Positions 43,702-52,831 of a stretch of DNA of 64,000 nucleotides are shown in pieces; position 1 is the stretch's first letter; each line of letters begins with the position of its first letter. The DNA comes from Thermoplasmata archaeon (GTDB lineage: Archaea; Thermoplasmatota; Thermoplasmata; Thermoplasmatales; Thermoplasmataceae), in assembly GCA_021802055.1 (NCBI GenBank), contig JAKAAY010000003.1:26720-90719 (forward strand), in the 5' to 3' direction. The notes beneath the pieces were generated by a model. The model saw only the letters and a list, made by a program, of their open reading frames with translations. It did not search any database and had not been told where the DNA came from. The position numbers were made by a program, and so were the translations under genes.

Positions 43702-46341
43702 TTGGCAAATGACACGGACTCATTTGAAAACGCATTTCATACCTTACTCATCCTCATAATTGCATTTATCGCACTGATTCTTCTCCTTGGCATGTTTTTT
43801 TCAATGTTCTCTGGGTTGACATCCACCCTATCGACATACGGGATGCTGGCTACTTTCATCATAATCGGTCTCTTTGCCGTTTCCTGGGTTCAGGGAGCAT
43901 TCAATGTGAGCAGAGCAGTAACACATTCTTCAGAACACGAGTCAGGTAACCGGCTTATGGTGCCACTGGAATCCATGCTCGGGATAATCTCCGGAACACT
44001 GGGAATTCTACTTGTCATGGATATGCTTGGGTTCTGGGGTGTGGCGCTGTATTCCATATCTTTCCTTCCATATTCAATATTCACCGACAAGTTCTCCATA
44101 CGCAGCAATATAGAGACAAAGAGGATCACGAAAGCACAGCATGCGGACTTCGGTATTGTGGCTTCCGTGGTGCTTCTGGTCCTGTTGGACACCCTCATTT
44201 ACCGTTCAGAGATAGGACTCATAGGAATTGCGGCCTTCATTGCTGCGATCACAGCAGTAAACGTGCTGAGGGAAAAGGATCATGAGAACAGGGCCATTGA
44301 ATCGGGCAACAGGGTGATCGTGCCTGTGGCCATGGTCGGGGTGGCTCTTGTTACGGACTATCTATACGGAATCCTTGTGCCAGGAGGGATTCTGGATTTC
44401 CTGATTCCTTTCTTCATAATTGCAGTATTTGGCATAATCATAATGAGGCTCAGGAAAAGATACGTCTTTTCAATGGCCGTCAGCGCAATTTTCTTCCTGC
44501 TGATGGTCTACTCACTGCTGGTCTATTTTGAACACTACGGGAGTTACATAGTTGTCTCTCTGATCACGGCTATGCTTCTATCTGCACTCGTTGGAAGGCA
44601 TAGGAGATCCCTTGAGGGCGGATTTCACAAGATTCGGGAAGCATTCAGCCTCTACAGGTTCAGACCTGCGGTCTATCTCATTTTCTTTGTTTCAGGGGTT
44701 GGAATCGCAAATCTGTTTGGCCTCATCCCCTTTCTGAGTACCCTTAATTACTCCACACTTACCGATTACACCCTGCATTTTGGCTCACTTTCTGACCTGG
44801 TCACCATTCAAGCAGTTGAGGTCGGGATACTATGCCTGGTCGTTGTTAGCGCCATGGAGTTGCGTGGTACCAGGCTTCTTGACGCAATTCTGTTCACTGT
44901 AGTCATATTTGGACTCTACAACGGACTTTTCTCCATTCTTTCACTGCAGATTCCAGGTTTCTGGGAACCTCAGACCCTGGAGATCCTCATGGTGTCCGTC
45001 ATTGTCACGGGCATCGTGGTGTATGAACCATTCTTCAAGTTCGCCAGGAGCTACACGTACAGGATACCATTTAAGATGTCCCTTCAGTACCAGCTTGGAA
45101 ACGCGGCATACCTCAACGGCAGATATGACGTCAACATGGACAGAAACAAGAAGAAGAACAAGGATCTGCTGGGAGCAGGTGGATTTGCATACGTTTTCAG
45201 GGGAAGAGACGTTGCAACTGGAGAGAATGTGGTCATAAAGGTGCCGCGGGTATATGATGAGGAGTCAAAGACAGAGCGGGAGAAGAGGGAGTTCTTGCAG
45301 GATGCTGTGAGACAACTTGTAACTGAGAGCAAGATCCTATCCGGACTTGATCACCCGGGGATCGTAAGATACATTGATTACTTCAGGGAAAACAACGAAC
45401 ATTACCTTGTTGAGGAGTACGCAGATGGAAAGAACCTCAGTTCCATGCTGGGAAACGAAGGGAAACCGGGTAAGGAAATGGGAGAGAAGGAGGTCAAATC
45501 CATTGCTCTTTCCCTTCTTTTTGCGGTTAACTATCTTCACCTGCACGAGGCGTACCACCGGGACCTGAATCCAGGGAATGTTGTTTTAACGCAATCCGGC
45601 CCCAAGATAATTGACTTCGGTACATCCAAGTCTGTGACGGAGAGGCGGTCCACTGCTTTCTTCTCGCACAGCCAGAGGATTGGGGTTCCATGCTACCACC
45701 CACCTGAACTGGACATGGATGGCAAGATCAGGGTTTCCGCGTCGTACGACACGTACTCAGTGGGAGCGCTGATCTGTTCTATGCTTACGGGGAAGTTCCT
45801 TGACGATGAGGTCCTGAAATCGAAGTATGACTATGGTTTTATCAGCCCTGGCTATCTGGAAGCTGAGATAGAGCCCAAGGTCAGCTCAGAATTTTACTTT
45901 GCAATCAAGAAGAGTGTATCATTCAGCCCCGATGACAGGTACAAATCTGCCTTTGAGATGATTGCAGGCATTAACGGCTGGAAGGGAGAATTCCTCGTTT
46001 CAGATCTGGGTGAGATATGTCGGGTCTCCAGGAAGAAGGGTGTAGAGATAATACTGTCGTCAAGCGTTTTACCCAATGCAAATCACACTGAATATTCACA
46101 GCAGGACAAGTTCAACATACTCCAGAAGGGCAGGGATCCTCCCGTGGCATCTGCCGTGGTTGGTTACAGCGACTTGACTTCGGAATTCCAGGTAAAAACC
46201 GTAAGGGGGAGGTACATCTACTCCAGGAGAATCGGGGTGGTTCCAGAGAGAGGCACCATGTTCCCGCTTCATGTTGATAACATATACTCATTCAGCCAGG
46301 ACGGGAAAGGTGGAGCATTCACATTTCACAGAATTTACTGA
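43702..46341 (+). CDS. Polytopic membrane Ser/Thr protein kinase
   Basis: 879 residues. Residues 1-460 hold about 12-14 membrane helices, including two copies of a motif ESGNR[LV][MI]VP at residues 80 and 200. A basic linker (DRNKKKNKD) leads to a protein kinase domain. It has LGAGGFAYVFRG (glycine loop, near 489), VVIKVPRV (Lys513), YHRDLNPGNVVLT (catalytic Asp621; Asn replaces the usual Lys two residues later), KIIDFGTSKS (DFG Asp638) and CYHPPEL (APE region). About 120 C-terminal residues of unknown fold follow. The kinase faces the cytoplasm by charge. TTG start, with GGGAGG seven to eight bases upstream. It lies between the FHA and PP2C genes in an operon. Confidence 0.9.
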   Translation: MANDTDSFENAFHTLLILIIAFIALILLLGMFFSMFSGLTSTLSTYGMLATFIIIGLFAVSWVQGAFNVSRAVTHSSEHESGNRLMVPLESMLGIISGTLGILLVMDMLGFWGVALYSISFLPYSIFTDKFSIRSNIETKRITKAQHADFGIVASVVLLVLLDTLIYRSEIGLIGIAAFIAAITAVNVLREKDHENRAIESGNRVIVPVAMVGVALVTDYLYGILVPGGILDFLIPFFIIAVFGIIIMRLRKRYVFSMAVSAIFFLLMVYSLLVYFEHYGSYIVVSLITAMLLSALVGRHRRSLEGGFHKIREAFSLYRFRPAVYLIFFVSGVGIANLFGLIPFLSTLNYSTLTDYTLHFGSLSDLVTIQAVEVGILCLVVVSAMELRGTRLLDAILFTVVIFGLYNGLFSILSLQIPGFWEPQTLEILMVSVIVTGIVVYEPFFKFARSYTYRIPFKMSLQYQLGNAAYLNGRYDVNMDRNKKKNKDLLGAGGFAYVFRGRDVATGENVVIKVPRVYDEESKTEREKREFLQDAVRQLVTESKILSGLDHPGIVRYIDYFRENNEHYLVEEYADGKNLSSMLGNEGKPGKEMGEKEVKSIALSLLFAVNYLHLHEAYHRDLNPGNVVLTQSGPKIIDFGTSKSVTERRSTAFFSHSQRIGVPCYHPPELDMDGKIRVSASYDTYSVGALICSMLTGKFLDDEVLKSKYDYGFISPGYLEAEIEPKVSSEFYFAIKKSVSFSPDDRYKSAFEMIAGINGWKGEFLVSDLGEICRVSRKKGVEIILSSSVLPNANHTEYSQQDKFNILQKGRDPPVASAVVGYSDLTSEFQVKTVRGRYIYSRRIGVVPERGTMFPLHVDNIYSFSQDGKGGAFTFHRIY

Positions 46342-46350
46342 GGGAACGTT

Positions 46351-47148
46351 ATGGATATCGGTTCGGTGAGCATCAAGGGCAGGGTCAGGGAAAAGGATGA
46401 AGATTCCACGTTCTACAAAGTGTCCAGCACAACCAACGGCTCCACAAACGAAGAGTCAGGAATGTTCGTTCTTGCCGACGGCATGGGAGGCGGCGAGGAA
46501 GGGGAAATGGCGAGCAGGATCGCAGTTGATGTCCTGAAGAACAACGCCGATCTCATACTCTCCGGAACCTTGGAGGAATCCAGAGACAGGCTGATCAACG
46601 CCGTGAAAGAGGCAAATCTATCGGTGATATCTTACAAGCATCAGCACGGGTTCATGGAGATGGGAACCACAATCACAGCGTGCGTTTACAGGGACAACCT
46701 TCTCATTGTTGCAAACGTTGGAGACAGCAGGACCTACGTAATCCACGATGGCAGCATAGCGCAGAGAACGGTGGATCACTCCTTTGTGCAGGAACTGGTC
46801 ATGGGCGGAATGATCACCGAGGACCAGGCGCGGGTGCATCCCAGGAGGAATGAGATAAGCGTTGCCCTGGGGTTCAATGAAAACCTCGTGCCGGATCTAT
46901 ACGTATGGAAGCTTTTCAACGAAGACTTCGTTCTGCTCTGCTGCGATGGAATGTGGGAACCCATTCATCACCTCCTGGGCCAGATAACTGCCATGAATGG
47001 TTCGTGCATGGAGAAGGTGAAGATGATGTCTCAACTTGCAAATGAGATGGACGGTTCAGACAACATATCGGCGATACTGTTTTCAGTGACGTCCAAGAAC
47101 GATCTCGAAAGGTATGTACGGAGACCAACCCTGCCAGTTCCCAGATGA
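46351..47148 (+). CDS. PP2C-family Ser/Thr protein phosphatase
   Basis: 265 residues. All metal-binding blocks are present: GRVREKDEDS (residue 10; usual R-x2-N-x-D), VLADGMGGGEEGEMAS near 47, VANVGDSRTYVI near 121, LLCCDGMWEPI near 197 and DGSDNISAILF near 235. It should remove phosphate from Ser/Thr in a Mn/Mg-dependent way. It follows the kinase by nine bases, so kinase, phosphatase and FHA reader are made from one mRNA. The protein is soluble, without a membrane segment. Confidence 0.93.
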   Translation: MDIGSVSIKGRVREKDEDSTFYKVSSTTNGSTNEESGMFVLADGMGGGEEGEMASRIAVDVLKNNADLILSGTLEESRDRLINAVKEANLSVISYKHQHGFMEMGTTITACVYRDNLLIVANVGDSRTYVIHDGSIAQRTVDHSFVQELVMGGMITEDQARVHPRRNEISVALGFNENLVPDLYVWKLFNEDFVLLCCDGMWEPIHHLLGQITAMNGSCMEKVKMMSQLANEMDGSDNISAILFSVTSKNDLERYVRRPTLPVPR

Positions 47149-47194
47149 GCATCAACCATGATGCGAGCGCTTCGACTGAATACGGTGTTAAATC

Positions 47195-47674
47195 TCACAG
47201 ATGTTGGTGCCATTTTCTTCCGTATCTTACCACGGTCTCCGCCTTTTCAATAATATGGCCACTCATGAGCTTCTCAAGACTCCCTTTTCCAAGGCCTCTT
47301 TCCAGGTTTGGCTCCAGTGACGTCGCGTACAGCCTGAAGACGTACCTGTGCGGTCTTGAACCGGGCGGGCATGGACCCTGATACCCTGTTTTGTGAAAAC
47401 TGCCCATCCCCTGGGCATATCCTTTGTGTGTTACCTGTTCTCTGGGCTGGTTCTCTTCTATCCCGCCCGAAGCAGGGGAAATGTTGTATACTACCCAGTG
47501 CACGAATGTCATGAGAGGGGCGTCGGGGTCCTCAACAACGAGGACCAGTGATCTGGCGCCAGAAGGCACGCCTCTCCAGGTAATTTCCGGGGAAACATTC
47601 TCTCCGTCACAGGTGTACCTTGTTTTCATTAATCCCTCTTCACCGGTATCCGGGAGGGAGACTGACATGGTCAT
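47195..47674 (-). CDS. PEBP-family protein (YbhB/YbcL type)
   Basis: 159 residues. YTCDGENVSPEITWRGVPSG, VVEDPDAPLMTFVHWVVYN and YQGPCPPGSRPHRYVFRLYA are the ligand-pocket motifs of the phosphatidylethanolamine-binding protein family. Prokaryotic members have unclear roles, with kinase or protease inhibition and lipid binding suggested. It lies convergent to the PP2C gene with a 46-base gap. No signal peptide is present. Confidence 0.92.
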   Translation of the reverse strand: MTMSVSLPDTGEEGLMKTRYTCDGENVSPEITWRGVPSGARSLVLVVEDPDAPLMTFVHWVVYNISPASGGIEENQPREQVTHKGYAQGMGSFHKTGYQGPCPPGSRPHRYVFRLYATSLEPNLERGLGKGSLEKLMSGHIIEKAETVVRYGRKWHQHL

Positions 47675-47775
47675 TTCTGTCCAGTCACAGTCATGTTAAT
47701 ATGTTTTGCTCCAAACTCAGGTCACCTGAGTACCACAAATAATTAATACGGTGTGAAGATCAATCACCTTATCTG

Positions 47776-48099
47776 GTGCCAGATTTCATGGATTGTGAAT
47801 CTTCTATCAAACTGATTATCCAGAAGTACACTACTATGATTGAGCAGAAAGAGAACGATCCCAATACCGATCCTAAAGAACTAGCAGAACAGACTTCGAA
47901 CTTCATATCCTGGTTTGAGGAAATGATCAAGGGAGGTGTGGTGGACGGTGAAGATCAGACCTACACAATCAAGCACTGTATACTCAAGGTTATAGAGACT
48001 GAACCTGAGGACGGCAGCCACAGCAAACTGTTTGACGCACTGATGCTTTTCTCTGACGGCCGTCTGAAGGAACTTTTTGGAGTCCAGATATTCGAGTAG
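47776..48099 (+). CDS. Small acidic protein of unknown function
   Basis: 107 residues, GTG start. Mostly alpha-helical and acidic, with DFMDCESSIKLIIQKYTTMI at the N-terminus and QTYTIKHCILKVIETEPEDG in the middle. No family was recognised. AATTAATACGG about 26-36 bases upstream supports an expressed leaderless gene. It is followed after 56 bases by another unknown helical protein on the same strand. Confidence 0.6.
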   Translation: MPDFMDCESSIKLIIQKYTTMIEQKENDPNTDPKELAEQTSNFISWFEEMIKGGVVDGEDQTYTIKHCILKVIETEPEDGSHSKLFDALMLFSDGRLKELFGVQIFE

Positions 48100-48155
48100 A
48101 ATCCCATAGTGACCCTGCCAAGACTTATTTACTCAGTGAGGCTAAACGGTATGAT

Positions 48156-48500
48156 ATGCCGAGAACCGAAATTGACCAGAACATCAAGAATTTTCTTAGA
48201 ACCCTCCCTTCCGAGGAAATTTACTTTGAAGCTATCCGGGATATAATGAAGGACCTCATCAAGGAATACGTACGGGAAAAAATAACCCAGGATAAGGAGC
48301 TGAAGGCAGAGATCGTTCAGGTTCTAAAGGATTTTATTTCGGCAAAAATAAAGGAGTACGATTCACTGGCCAAGATGGCCCGCGTCACCGCCAAGATCGG
48401 CGTCAAGATTGCCCCTGAGAGCCTCAAGGAGGAAGCCATCGGCGACTTCATGGATGTATTTCAGAAGGAATTAGAAGAGATCATCAAGAGGACTATGTGA
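48156..48500 (+). CDS. Small helical protein of unknown function
   Basis: 114 residues, rich in Lys, Glu and Ile, almost entirely helical with coiled-coil character (FEAIRDIMKDLIKEYVREKI). No membrane segment and no recognised family. CTTATTTACT about 25-33 bases upstream fits a promoter for this ATG. It is convergent with the DNA polymerase D small-subunit gene, with only five bases between stops. Confidence 0.65.
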   Translation: MPRTEIDQNIKNFLRTLPSEEIYFEAIRDIMKDLIKEYVREKITQDKELKAEIVQVLKDFISAKIKEYDSLAKMARVTAKIGVKIAPESLKEEAIGDFMDVFQKELEEIIKRTM

Positions 48501-48505
48501 ATCCT

Positions 48506-49912
48506 TTACGATTCAAAACTCTTCGTAACCACAGACCTTGAATGAAGGTCAAAAAGCGTCATGATGGATGGTTTCGGGCTGAAATTCATCATCTTCTGGT
48601 ACTCTGTCTGTGACTGCCATGTGGATGAGTTAACATACCTGACGCCCTTGTAGTTTCCCAGTGCATGAGAGTGGACATGGCCGGTTATGAATATGTCCGG
48701 GACCTTTTCTATGACGTGGAAATCCTCACTGGCCGGGATCAATGGTGTCTTCCCGCCATACCGTGGCGCCAGGTGTCTTCTCTTAAGAAGCTCTTCAATA
48801 GCGCCGCCAATGGTGTCGAAATTCATTCCAGGGATAAGCTCGACCATGTCATTGAGGGACATACCATGGTACACCAGGACGTTCCTGTCTTCAAGGAGTA
48901 GGTTGTATGGGTTTGGCAGGAGAACAGTGTTAGAGGGGAATTCCTTCCTGATCTTCTCCGGAAAGACAGGCTGTGGCTCGGCGAGCCTGACAATATCATG
49001 GTTTCCTGGCATAAGGAATACCGTGATATCATCCGGAATTTCTGATACGTACTCCGCAAGCTTCAGGTACTGCTCCATAGGATTCAACACCTCAAGGTCG
49101 TCCTCCTGCCCGGGATATACGCCTATGCCATCCACCACGTCTCCGCTAAGTATGATGTATTTCAGGGTTTCAGCCTCCTCACCTGAGGACTTTATCCAGT
49201 TGATCATGCGCCTGAAGTCCTGCTTCCTGAATGTCTTGCTGCCCACATGAATGTCTGAGAGGGACGCCACATAAGCCGGCTCGCCCACAGGATTGTCAAT
49301 GAATCTGTTGGGGATGTCCGGTCGTATGATCTCATTGGCAAACACCACCGGATCTCCCTTTCCGTGAGAGACGGAACCCACGACCCCTATCACCTCATCA
49401 TTGAGGATGAGTTCTCTGGCTACACCGCGGTCCTTCATCAGGATAACGGTGATCTGATCCTCGTGATCCTCCAGGACCACTCGCTTGTGCCCGTTCAATG
49501 TAATATTCACATCGGATACCATGCCGATGATCTTCACCTCTCCCTGGACTTTCTTGGCAGATTTTATTGGAAACGAGCCTCTCATGGCACTGGACAGAGA
49601 GATAATTTTCTTCAGCTTGCTGTACCTGGAGAGAAAATAATTCCTGAAATCGTCCACAGAGCTTCTGACCCTTATGTCCGGCGCATACACCTCATATCTC
49701 TTCTGTGTCACGCCGGAACCGTTCCGGAGTATGCTTATAACTTCGGATTCAGAAAGATATCCATTGGAACGCACGCTTTCGCTCAGCATACTTTCAACCA
49801 GAAGTCCGGTGTTCGACTTCAGTATCCTATCCAGGGCCTTTGGATCCACAAGTATCCCATGGGAATGAAAGTATTCCAGAATTCGACCCCGGTCTCCGTA
49901 AAGCGGATCCAT
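48506..49912 (-). CDS. polB-DP1: DNA polymerase D small subunit (DP1)
   Basis: 468 residues from ATG 49912. The N-terminal part is helical (about residues 1-75), followed by an OB-fold-like region and a calcineurin-like phosphoesterase domain. The latter carries ASLSDIHVGSKTF, YIILSGDVVDGIG, VFLMPGNHDIVR, VLVYHGMSLNDM and ITGHVHSHALG, with the metal ligands of the 3'-5' exonuclease kept. PolD is the euryarchaeal replicative polymerase; its large subunit is not in this window. A TATA-like ATTTTATC about 22-30 bases upstream favours ATG 49912 over the TTG at 49927. Confidence 0.95.
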   Translation of the reverse strand: MDPLYGDRGRILEYFHSHGILVDPKALDRILKSNTGLLVESMLSESVRSNGYLSESEVISILRNGSGVTQKRYEVYAPDIRVRSSVDDFRNYFLSRYSKLKKIISLSSAMRGSFPIKSAKKVQGEVKIIGMVSDVNITLNGHKRVVLEDHEDQITVILMKDRGVARELILNDEVIGVVGSVSHGKGDPVVFANEIIRPDIPNRFIDNPVGEPAYVASLSDIHVGSKTFRKQDFRRMINWIKSSGEEAETLKYIILSGDVVDGIGVYPGQEDDLEVLNPMEQYLKLAEYVSEIPDDITVFLMPGNHDIVRLAEPQPVFPEKIRKEFPSNTVLLPNPYNLLLEDRNVLVYHGMSLNDMVELIPGMNFDTIGGAIEELLKRRHLAPRYGGKTPLIPASEDFHVIEKVPDIFITGHVHSHALGNYKGVRYVNSSTWQSQTEYQKMMNFSPKPSIMTLFDLHSRSVVTKSFES

Positions 49913-49988
49913 GAAAGCCACAGTCAATCAAAAGATAAAATGGATATGTAGCCTTATGGGCGATCTGGATACACGCAGGATCTGGGGC

Positions 49989-51524
49989 TCATTTCCCGAC
50001 ATGTTTTGCCATTCCGAGGGAGAAGGCGATTCTTCTGGCAGCAAATGATCTGTCCAGGTTGGAGAGGAAATATCCCAGTCTTGGACCCCTGTCACGGCCA
50101 ATGAATATCTTGTAGAAGGCAGAAAACCCAACGGCGGGATCGACGCCGAGCCCCTTTATGATGTCATGAACCGTGTTGTGTATGGAATCTGCGGTCCAGT
50201 CGATTGCATCCATGCGTGCCATAAATGCGGACAGAATGCTTTTGCCTGCTTCATCAAGGCTCACGGGATCATCCTCCTTCATGAGCCTGAATTTTACACT
50301 TTCAGGGGCATAGGTGTCCAGCCAGTATCTGGCGACTTCTATGAGGTGTTTCATCTCGCTGTCTATGGTATTACCTGAATATCCACTTTTTTTAAGGGCA
50401 TTCAGGAGTTTGGTCCCTCCAGGATATATCTGGATAAGGTTCACGAGATGCCTGAAACTCACCTCCTGCGAGTATGGTTCCCTGCCTATGGATGAGTACC
50501 ATACAACATCCCTGAAATCGGGATCAGCTACAGAATCAGTTCCAAAATATGCTGCCAGGTACTTTTCGAACTCATCAACAAGGTTCAGAAGGCCAAGAGC
50601 TGGATCAAGTTCGATATGCCTGGACGGATTGTTCTTAGCAATGAGAAACCGGAGTACCATGGGCGGGGTGAATCTGACAAACTCCTCGGCAGGTATCACA
50701 TTGCCCGTTGAGGAGTGCATAGCGCCCTTTCCCTTCAGCAATATCCACTCGTACAGGAGCGGAGCAGGAGGCGTTTTGCCGAAGATCTCCTGTGCAATGG
50801 CCTTGCCAGTATCGTATGATCCTCCGGCGGCTCCGTGGTCTTTGCCGAATGGTTCAACAGTTACATTGAGGATTTTCCACTTTGCCGGCCATTCAAGCCT
50901 CCATGGAAGTTTTCCATCATCTCTCCTTATATCAGCCCTGCCCTCATGCTGGCAAATAGCACAGCGATAAAGTACGAAAGGATCCTCAAATCCAGTCATC
51001 TTAGTCTTTGCAATGGATCCGCACTCGGAACAGATTGCCTGATAGGGAGACCAGTCTTTCTCCAGTTCTCTGCCTGAAACCTTCTTGAGTATCCCAGAGA
51101 CTATGTCTTTTTTGCCGATAACGGTCCTGATGGCATCGGCAAACTTTCCCTGGGCGTAAAGCCCGGACGTTCTAATTACGTCGACCTTCACGTTGATTGT
51201 GTCAAGCGTCTCCAAAAATGGCTTGAGAAAATGCTCCGAGTACGACCCGTTTCCATCTGGCGAGGGAATCCTGTAAATCGGCTTACCCACATACTTTTCA
51301 TAATCACTGCTTAGAAACGGATAAACCTTCCTCAGGGGATCCATGTCATCGCACAGGTATATGAAGTCAGCCTCCAGACCTCTCCTCAAAGCCGCCTTGT
51401 AAATCATGTCCCCGGTAAGTATTTCCCTCATGTTCCCTACATGAATGGGCCCGGATGGCGAGATGCCAGTAGATATTCGCTGTACACCGCTCAGGCTCTT
51501 TGCGAACGCGTCCGCCCAGTGCAT
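49989..51524 (-). CDS. lysS: Lysyl-tRNA synthetase, class I
   Basis: 511 residues. The class I HIGH-equivalent is STGISPSGPIHVGNMRE near residue 17, and the KMSKS-equivalent is GKGAMHSSTGNVIP near 270. The zinc-binding Cys pairs CSECGS and YRCAICQHEG lie near residues 170-195. Class I LysRS replaces the usual class II enzyme in many archaea. The C-terminal helical cage domain is complete. It follows the gfcR gene by three bases on the same strand, suggesting an operon. Confidence 0.95.
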   Translation of the reverse strand: MHWADAFAKSLSGVQRISTGISPSGPIHVGNMREILTGDMIYKAALRRGLEADFIYLCDDMDPLRKVYPFLSSDYEKYVGKPIYRIPSPDGNGSYSEHFLKPFLETLDTINVKVDVIRTSGLYAQGKFADAIRTVIGKKDIVSGILKKVSGRELEKDWSPYQAICSECGSIAKTKMTGFEDPFVLYRCAICQHEGRADIRRDDGKLPWRLEWPAKWKILNVTVEPFGKDHGAAGGSYDTGKAIAQEIFGKTPPAPLLYEWILLKGKGAMHSSTGNVIPAEEFVRFTPPMVLRFLIAKNNPSRHIELDPALGLLNLVDEFEKYLAAYFGTDSVADPDFRDVVWYSSIGREPYSQEVSFRHLVNLIQIYPGGTKLLNALKKSGYSGNTIDSEMKHLIEVARYWLDTYAPESVKFRLMKEDDPVSLDEAGKSILSAFMARMDAIDWTADSIHNTVHDIIKGLGVDPAVGFSAFYKIFIGRDRGPRLGYFLSNLDRSFAARRIAFSLGMAKHVGK

Positions 51525-51527
51525 CTA

Positions 51528-52124
51528 TTATGATTCCCCAATAAGGTTGGTTCGGAAAAGTGATCTTACTCTTACCCCGAGAATCTCGTCGGAATGCAGT
51601 TTTGATGCAAGCACGACAACAAGAACGACCTTTCCTCCCTCCTTCTTCACATCGGTTATGGTCCTCTTGATGGTCTCTCCGGTGCTTGCCACATCATCCA
51701 CAATAACGACGCTCTTCCCGGAAACTCTTGCAAAGTTGCTGGAAAATAAACCCTCCTCCCTGGCAGGATGAGGTCTGTAAACTATGATTTCTTTGTCAAG
51801 GAGATAGGAAACCATGGTCGCAAATGGAATGCCGTTTATTGTAATCCCGAGGATAGAGTTCACTTCAAATTCCTCGTTTCCAGCTTCTTCCTCAATAATA
51901 TCGGCAATGATCTCTGAAATGCTGGAAATTCTGTTTCCAAAGACGCCAATACTTCTCCACCCCACTCTGACATCCCTCACTTTGGATTCTTTGAGAAACT
52001 GCTTGCTAAGGAGCCAGGTAACTGTGTTGACCGATATGTGAAGCTCAGTAGAGATATCTTTGTCTGCAAGGCCTTTATTTTTTAGTTCGAGGGCCTTTGA
52101 GTACAGCTCCTCTATGCTTTTCAT
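51528..52124 (-). CDS. gfcR: HTH-PRTase regulator GfcR (orotate phosphoribosyltransferase-like)
   Basis: 198 residues. An N-terminal helix-turn-helix, [20 protein letters not shown] (about residues 18-38), is fused to a type I phosphoribosyltransferase domain. That domain has the PRPP-binding loop [19 protein letters not shown] near residue 135. Archaeal proteins of this design (formerly called PyrE-like) act in haloarchaea as regulators of sugar metabolism genes rather than as biosynthetic enzymes. In this organism the Entner-Doudoroff genes would be natural targets, but that is inference. It is the first gene of an apparent operon with lysS. Confidence 0.85.
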   Translation of the reverse strand: MKSIEELYSKALELKNKGLADKDISTELHISVNTVTWLLSKQFLKESKVRDVRVGWRSIGVFGNRISSISEIIADIIEEEAGNEEFEVNSILGITINGIPFATMVSYLLDKEIIVYRPHPAREEGLFSSNFARVSGKSVVIVDDVASTGETIKRTITDVKKEGGKVVLVVVLASKLHSDEILGVRVRSLFRTNLIGES

Positions 52125-52268
52125 GCCTTAGAGATGTTTACCGCGTTCTAAAATATGTTGCTTCTTTGCTAAAGGCAGGAGTCTACACAGGAAATTTATT
52201 GGCTTGCCGCTATTTTCCAAGTTGCAGTGCTGGCTTCAAAGAGCAAGGGCGGGGGCACCGATTTAAAG

Positions 52269-52691
52269 TTAAAGGAGATCCAGCAACTCCACTGATATTT
52301 TCCTGCTTATGGCCTCCATATCCTTGTCGCTCATAGCTTTTCTTTCCCAGTTTATGTGGCTTCCGCAAAAACGTGGTATTATGTGGAGATGATAATGCAT
52401 GACCCTCTGGTTTGCACACGGCCCATTGTTCTGCCCAATGTTGATGCCGTCGGCTTGAGTGGCCTTTAGGACGGCTGAAGCCATAATCTTTGCAATCATC
52501 TGTATGTTGAGGAATACCTCATCATCGATGTCGAACACGTTGACGAAATGCTTCTTTGGAGCAATGAGCACGTGACCCGCCTCTACGGGAGCATGATCCA
52601 TAAAAGAGATGACCGTGTCATCCTCATAGATGAAGAACCCTTCTCTCTCTTTTATGACTTTTTCACAGAATACACAGTAATCCTGCTGCAT
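52269..52691 (-). CDS. HIT-family nucleotide hydrolase
   Basis: 140 residues from ATG 52691. An N-terminal CVFCEKVI zinc-like Cys pair, VISFMDHAPVEAGHVLIAPK in the middle and the histidine triad in HYHLHIIPR near residue 98 define an HIT hydrolase acting on dinucleoside polyphosphates or AMP-lysine-type adducts. The longer frame to 52727 contains a TATA-like TTTATAT, so it is taken as promoter. It is divergent from the Mrp gene. Confidence 0.92.
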   Translation of the reverse strand: MQQDYCVFCEKVIKEREGFFIYEDDTVISFMDHAPVEAGHVLIAPKKHFVNVFDIDDEVFLNIQMIAKIMASAVLKATQADGINIGQNNGPCANQRVMHYHLHIIPRFCGSHINWERKAMSDKDMEAISRKISVELLDLL

Positions 52692-52831
52692 TCCCACATG
52701 AGAAACCATTCTGATATAAAGAGACATGGAACGATACGCTCAAATCTTGGTTGACACCACTAACTCCAATTACACGACCATGAGGCGCACACATCTGTCA
52801 AAGATAAAATATCAACGTGCAATGGCTCCCC

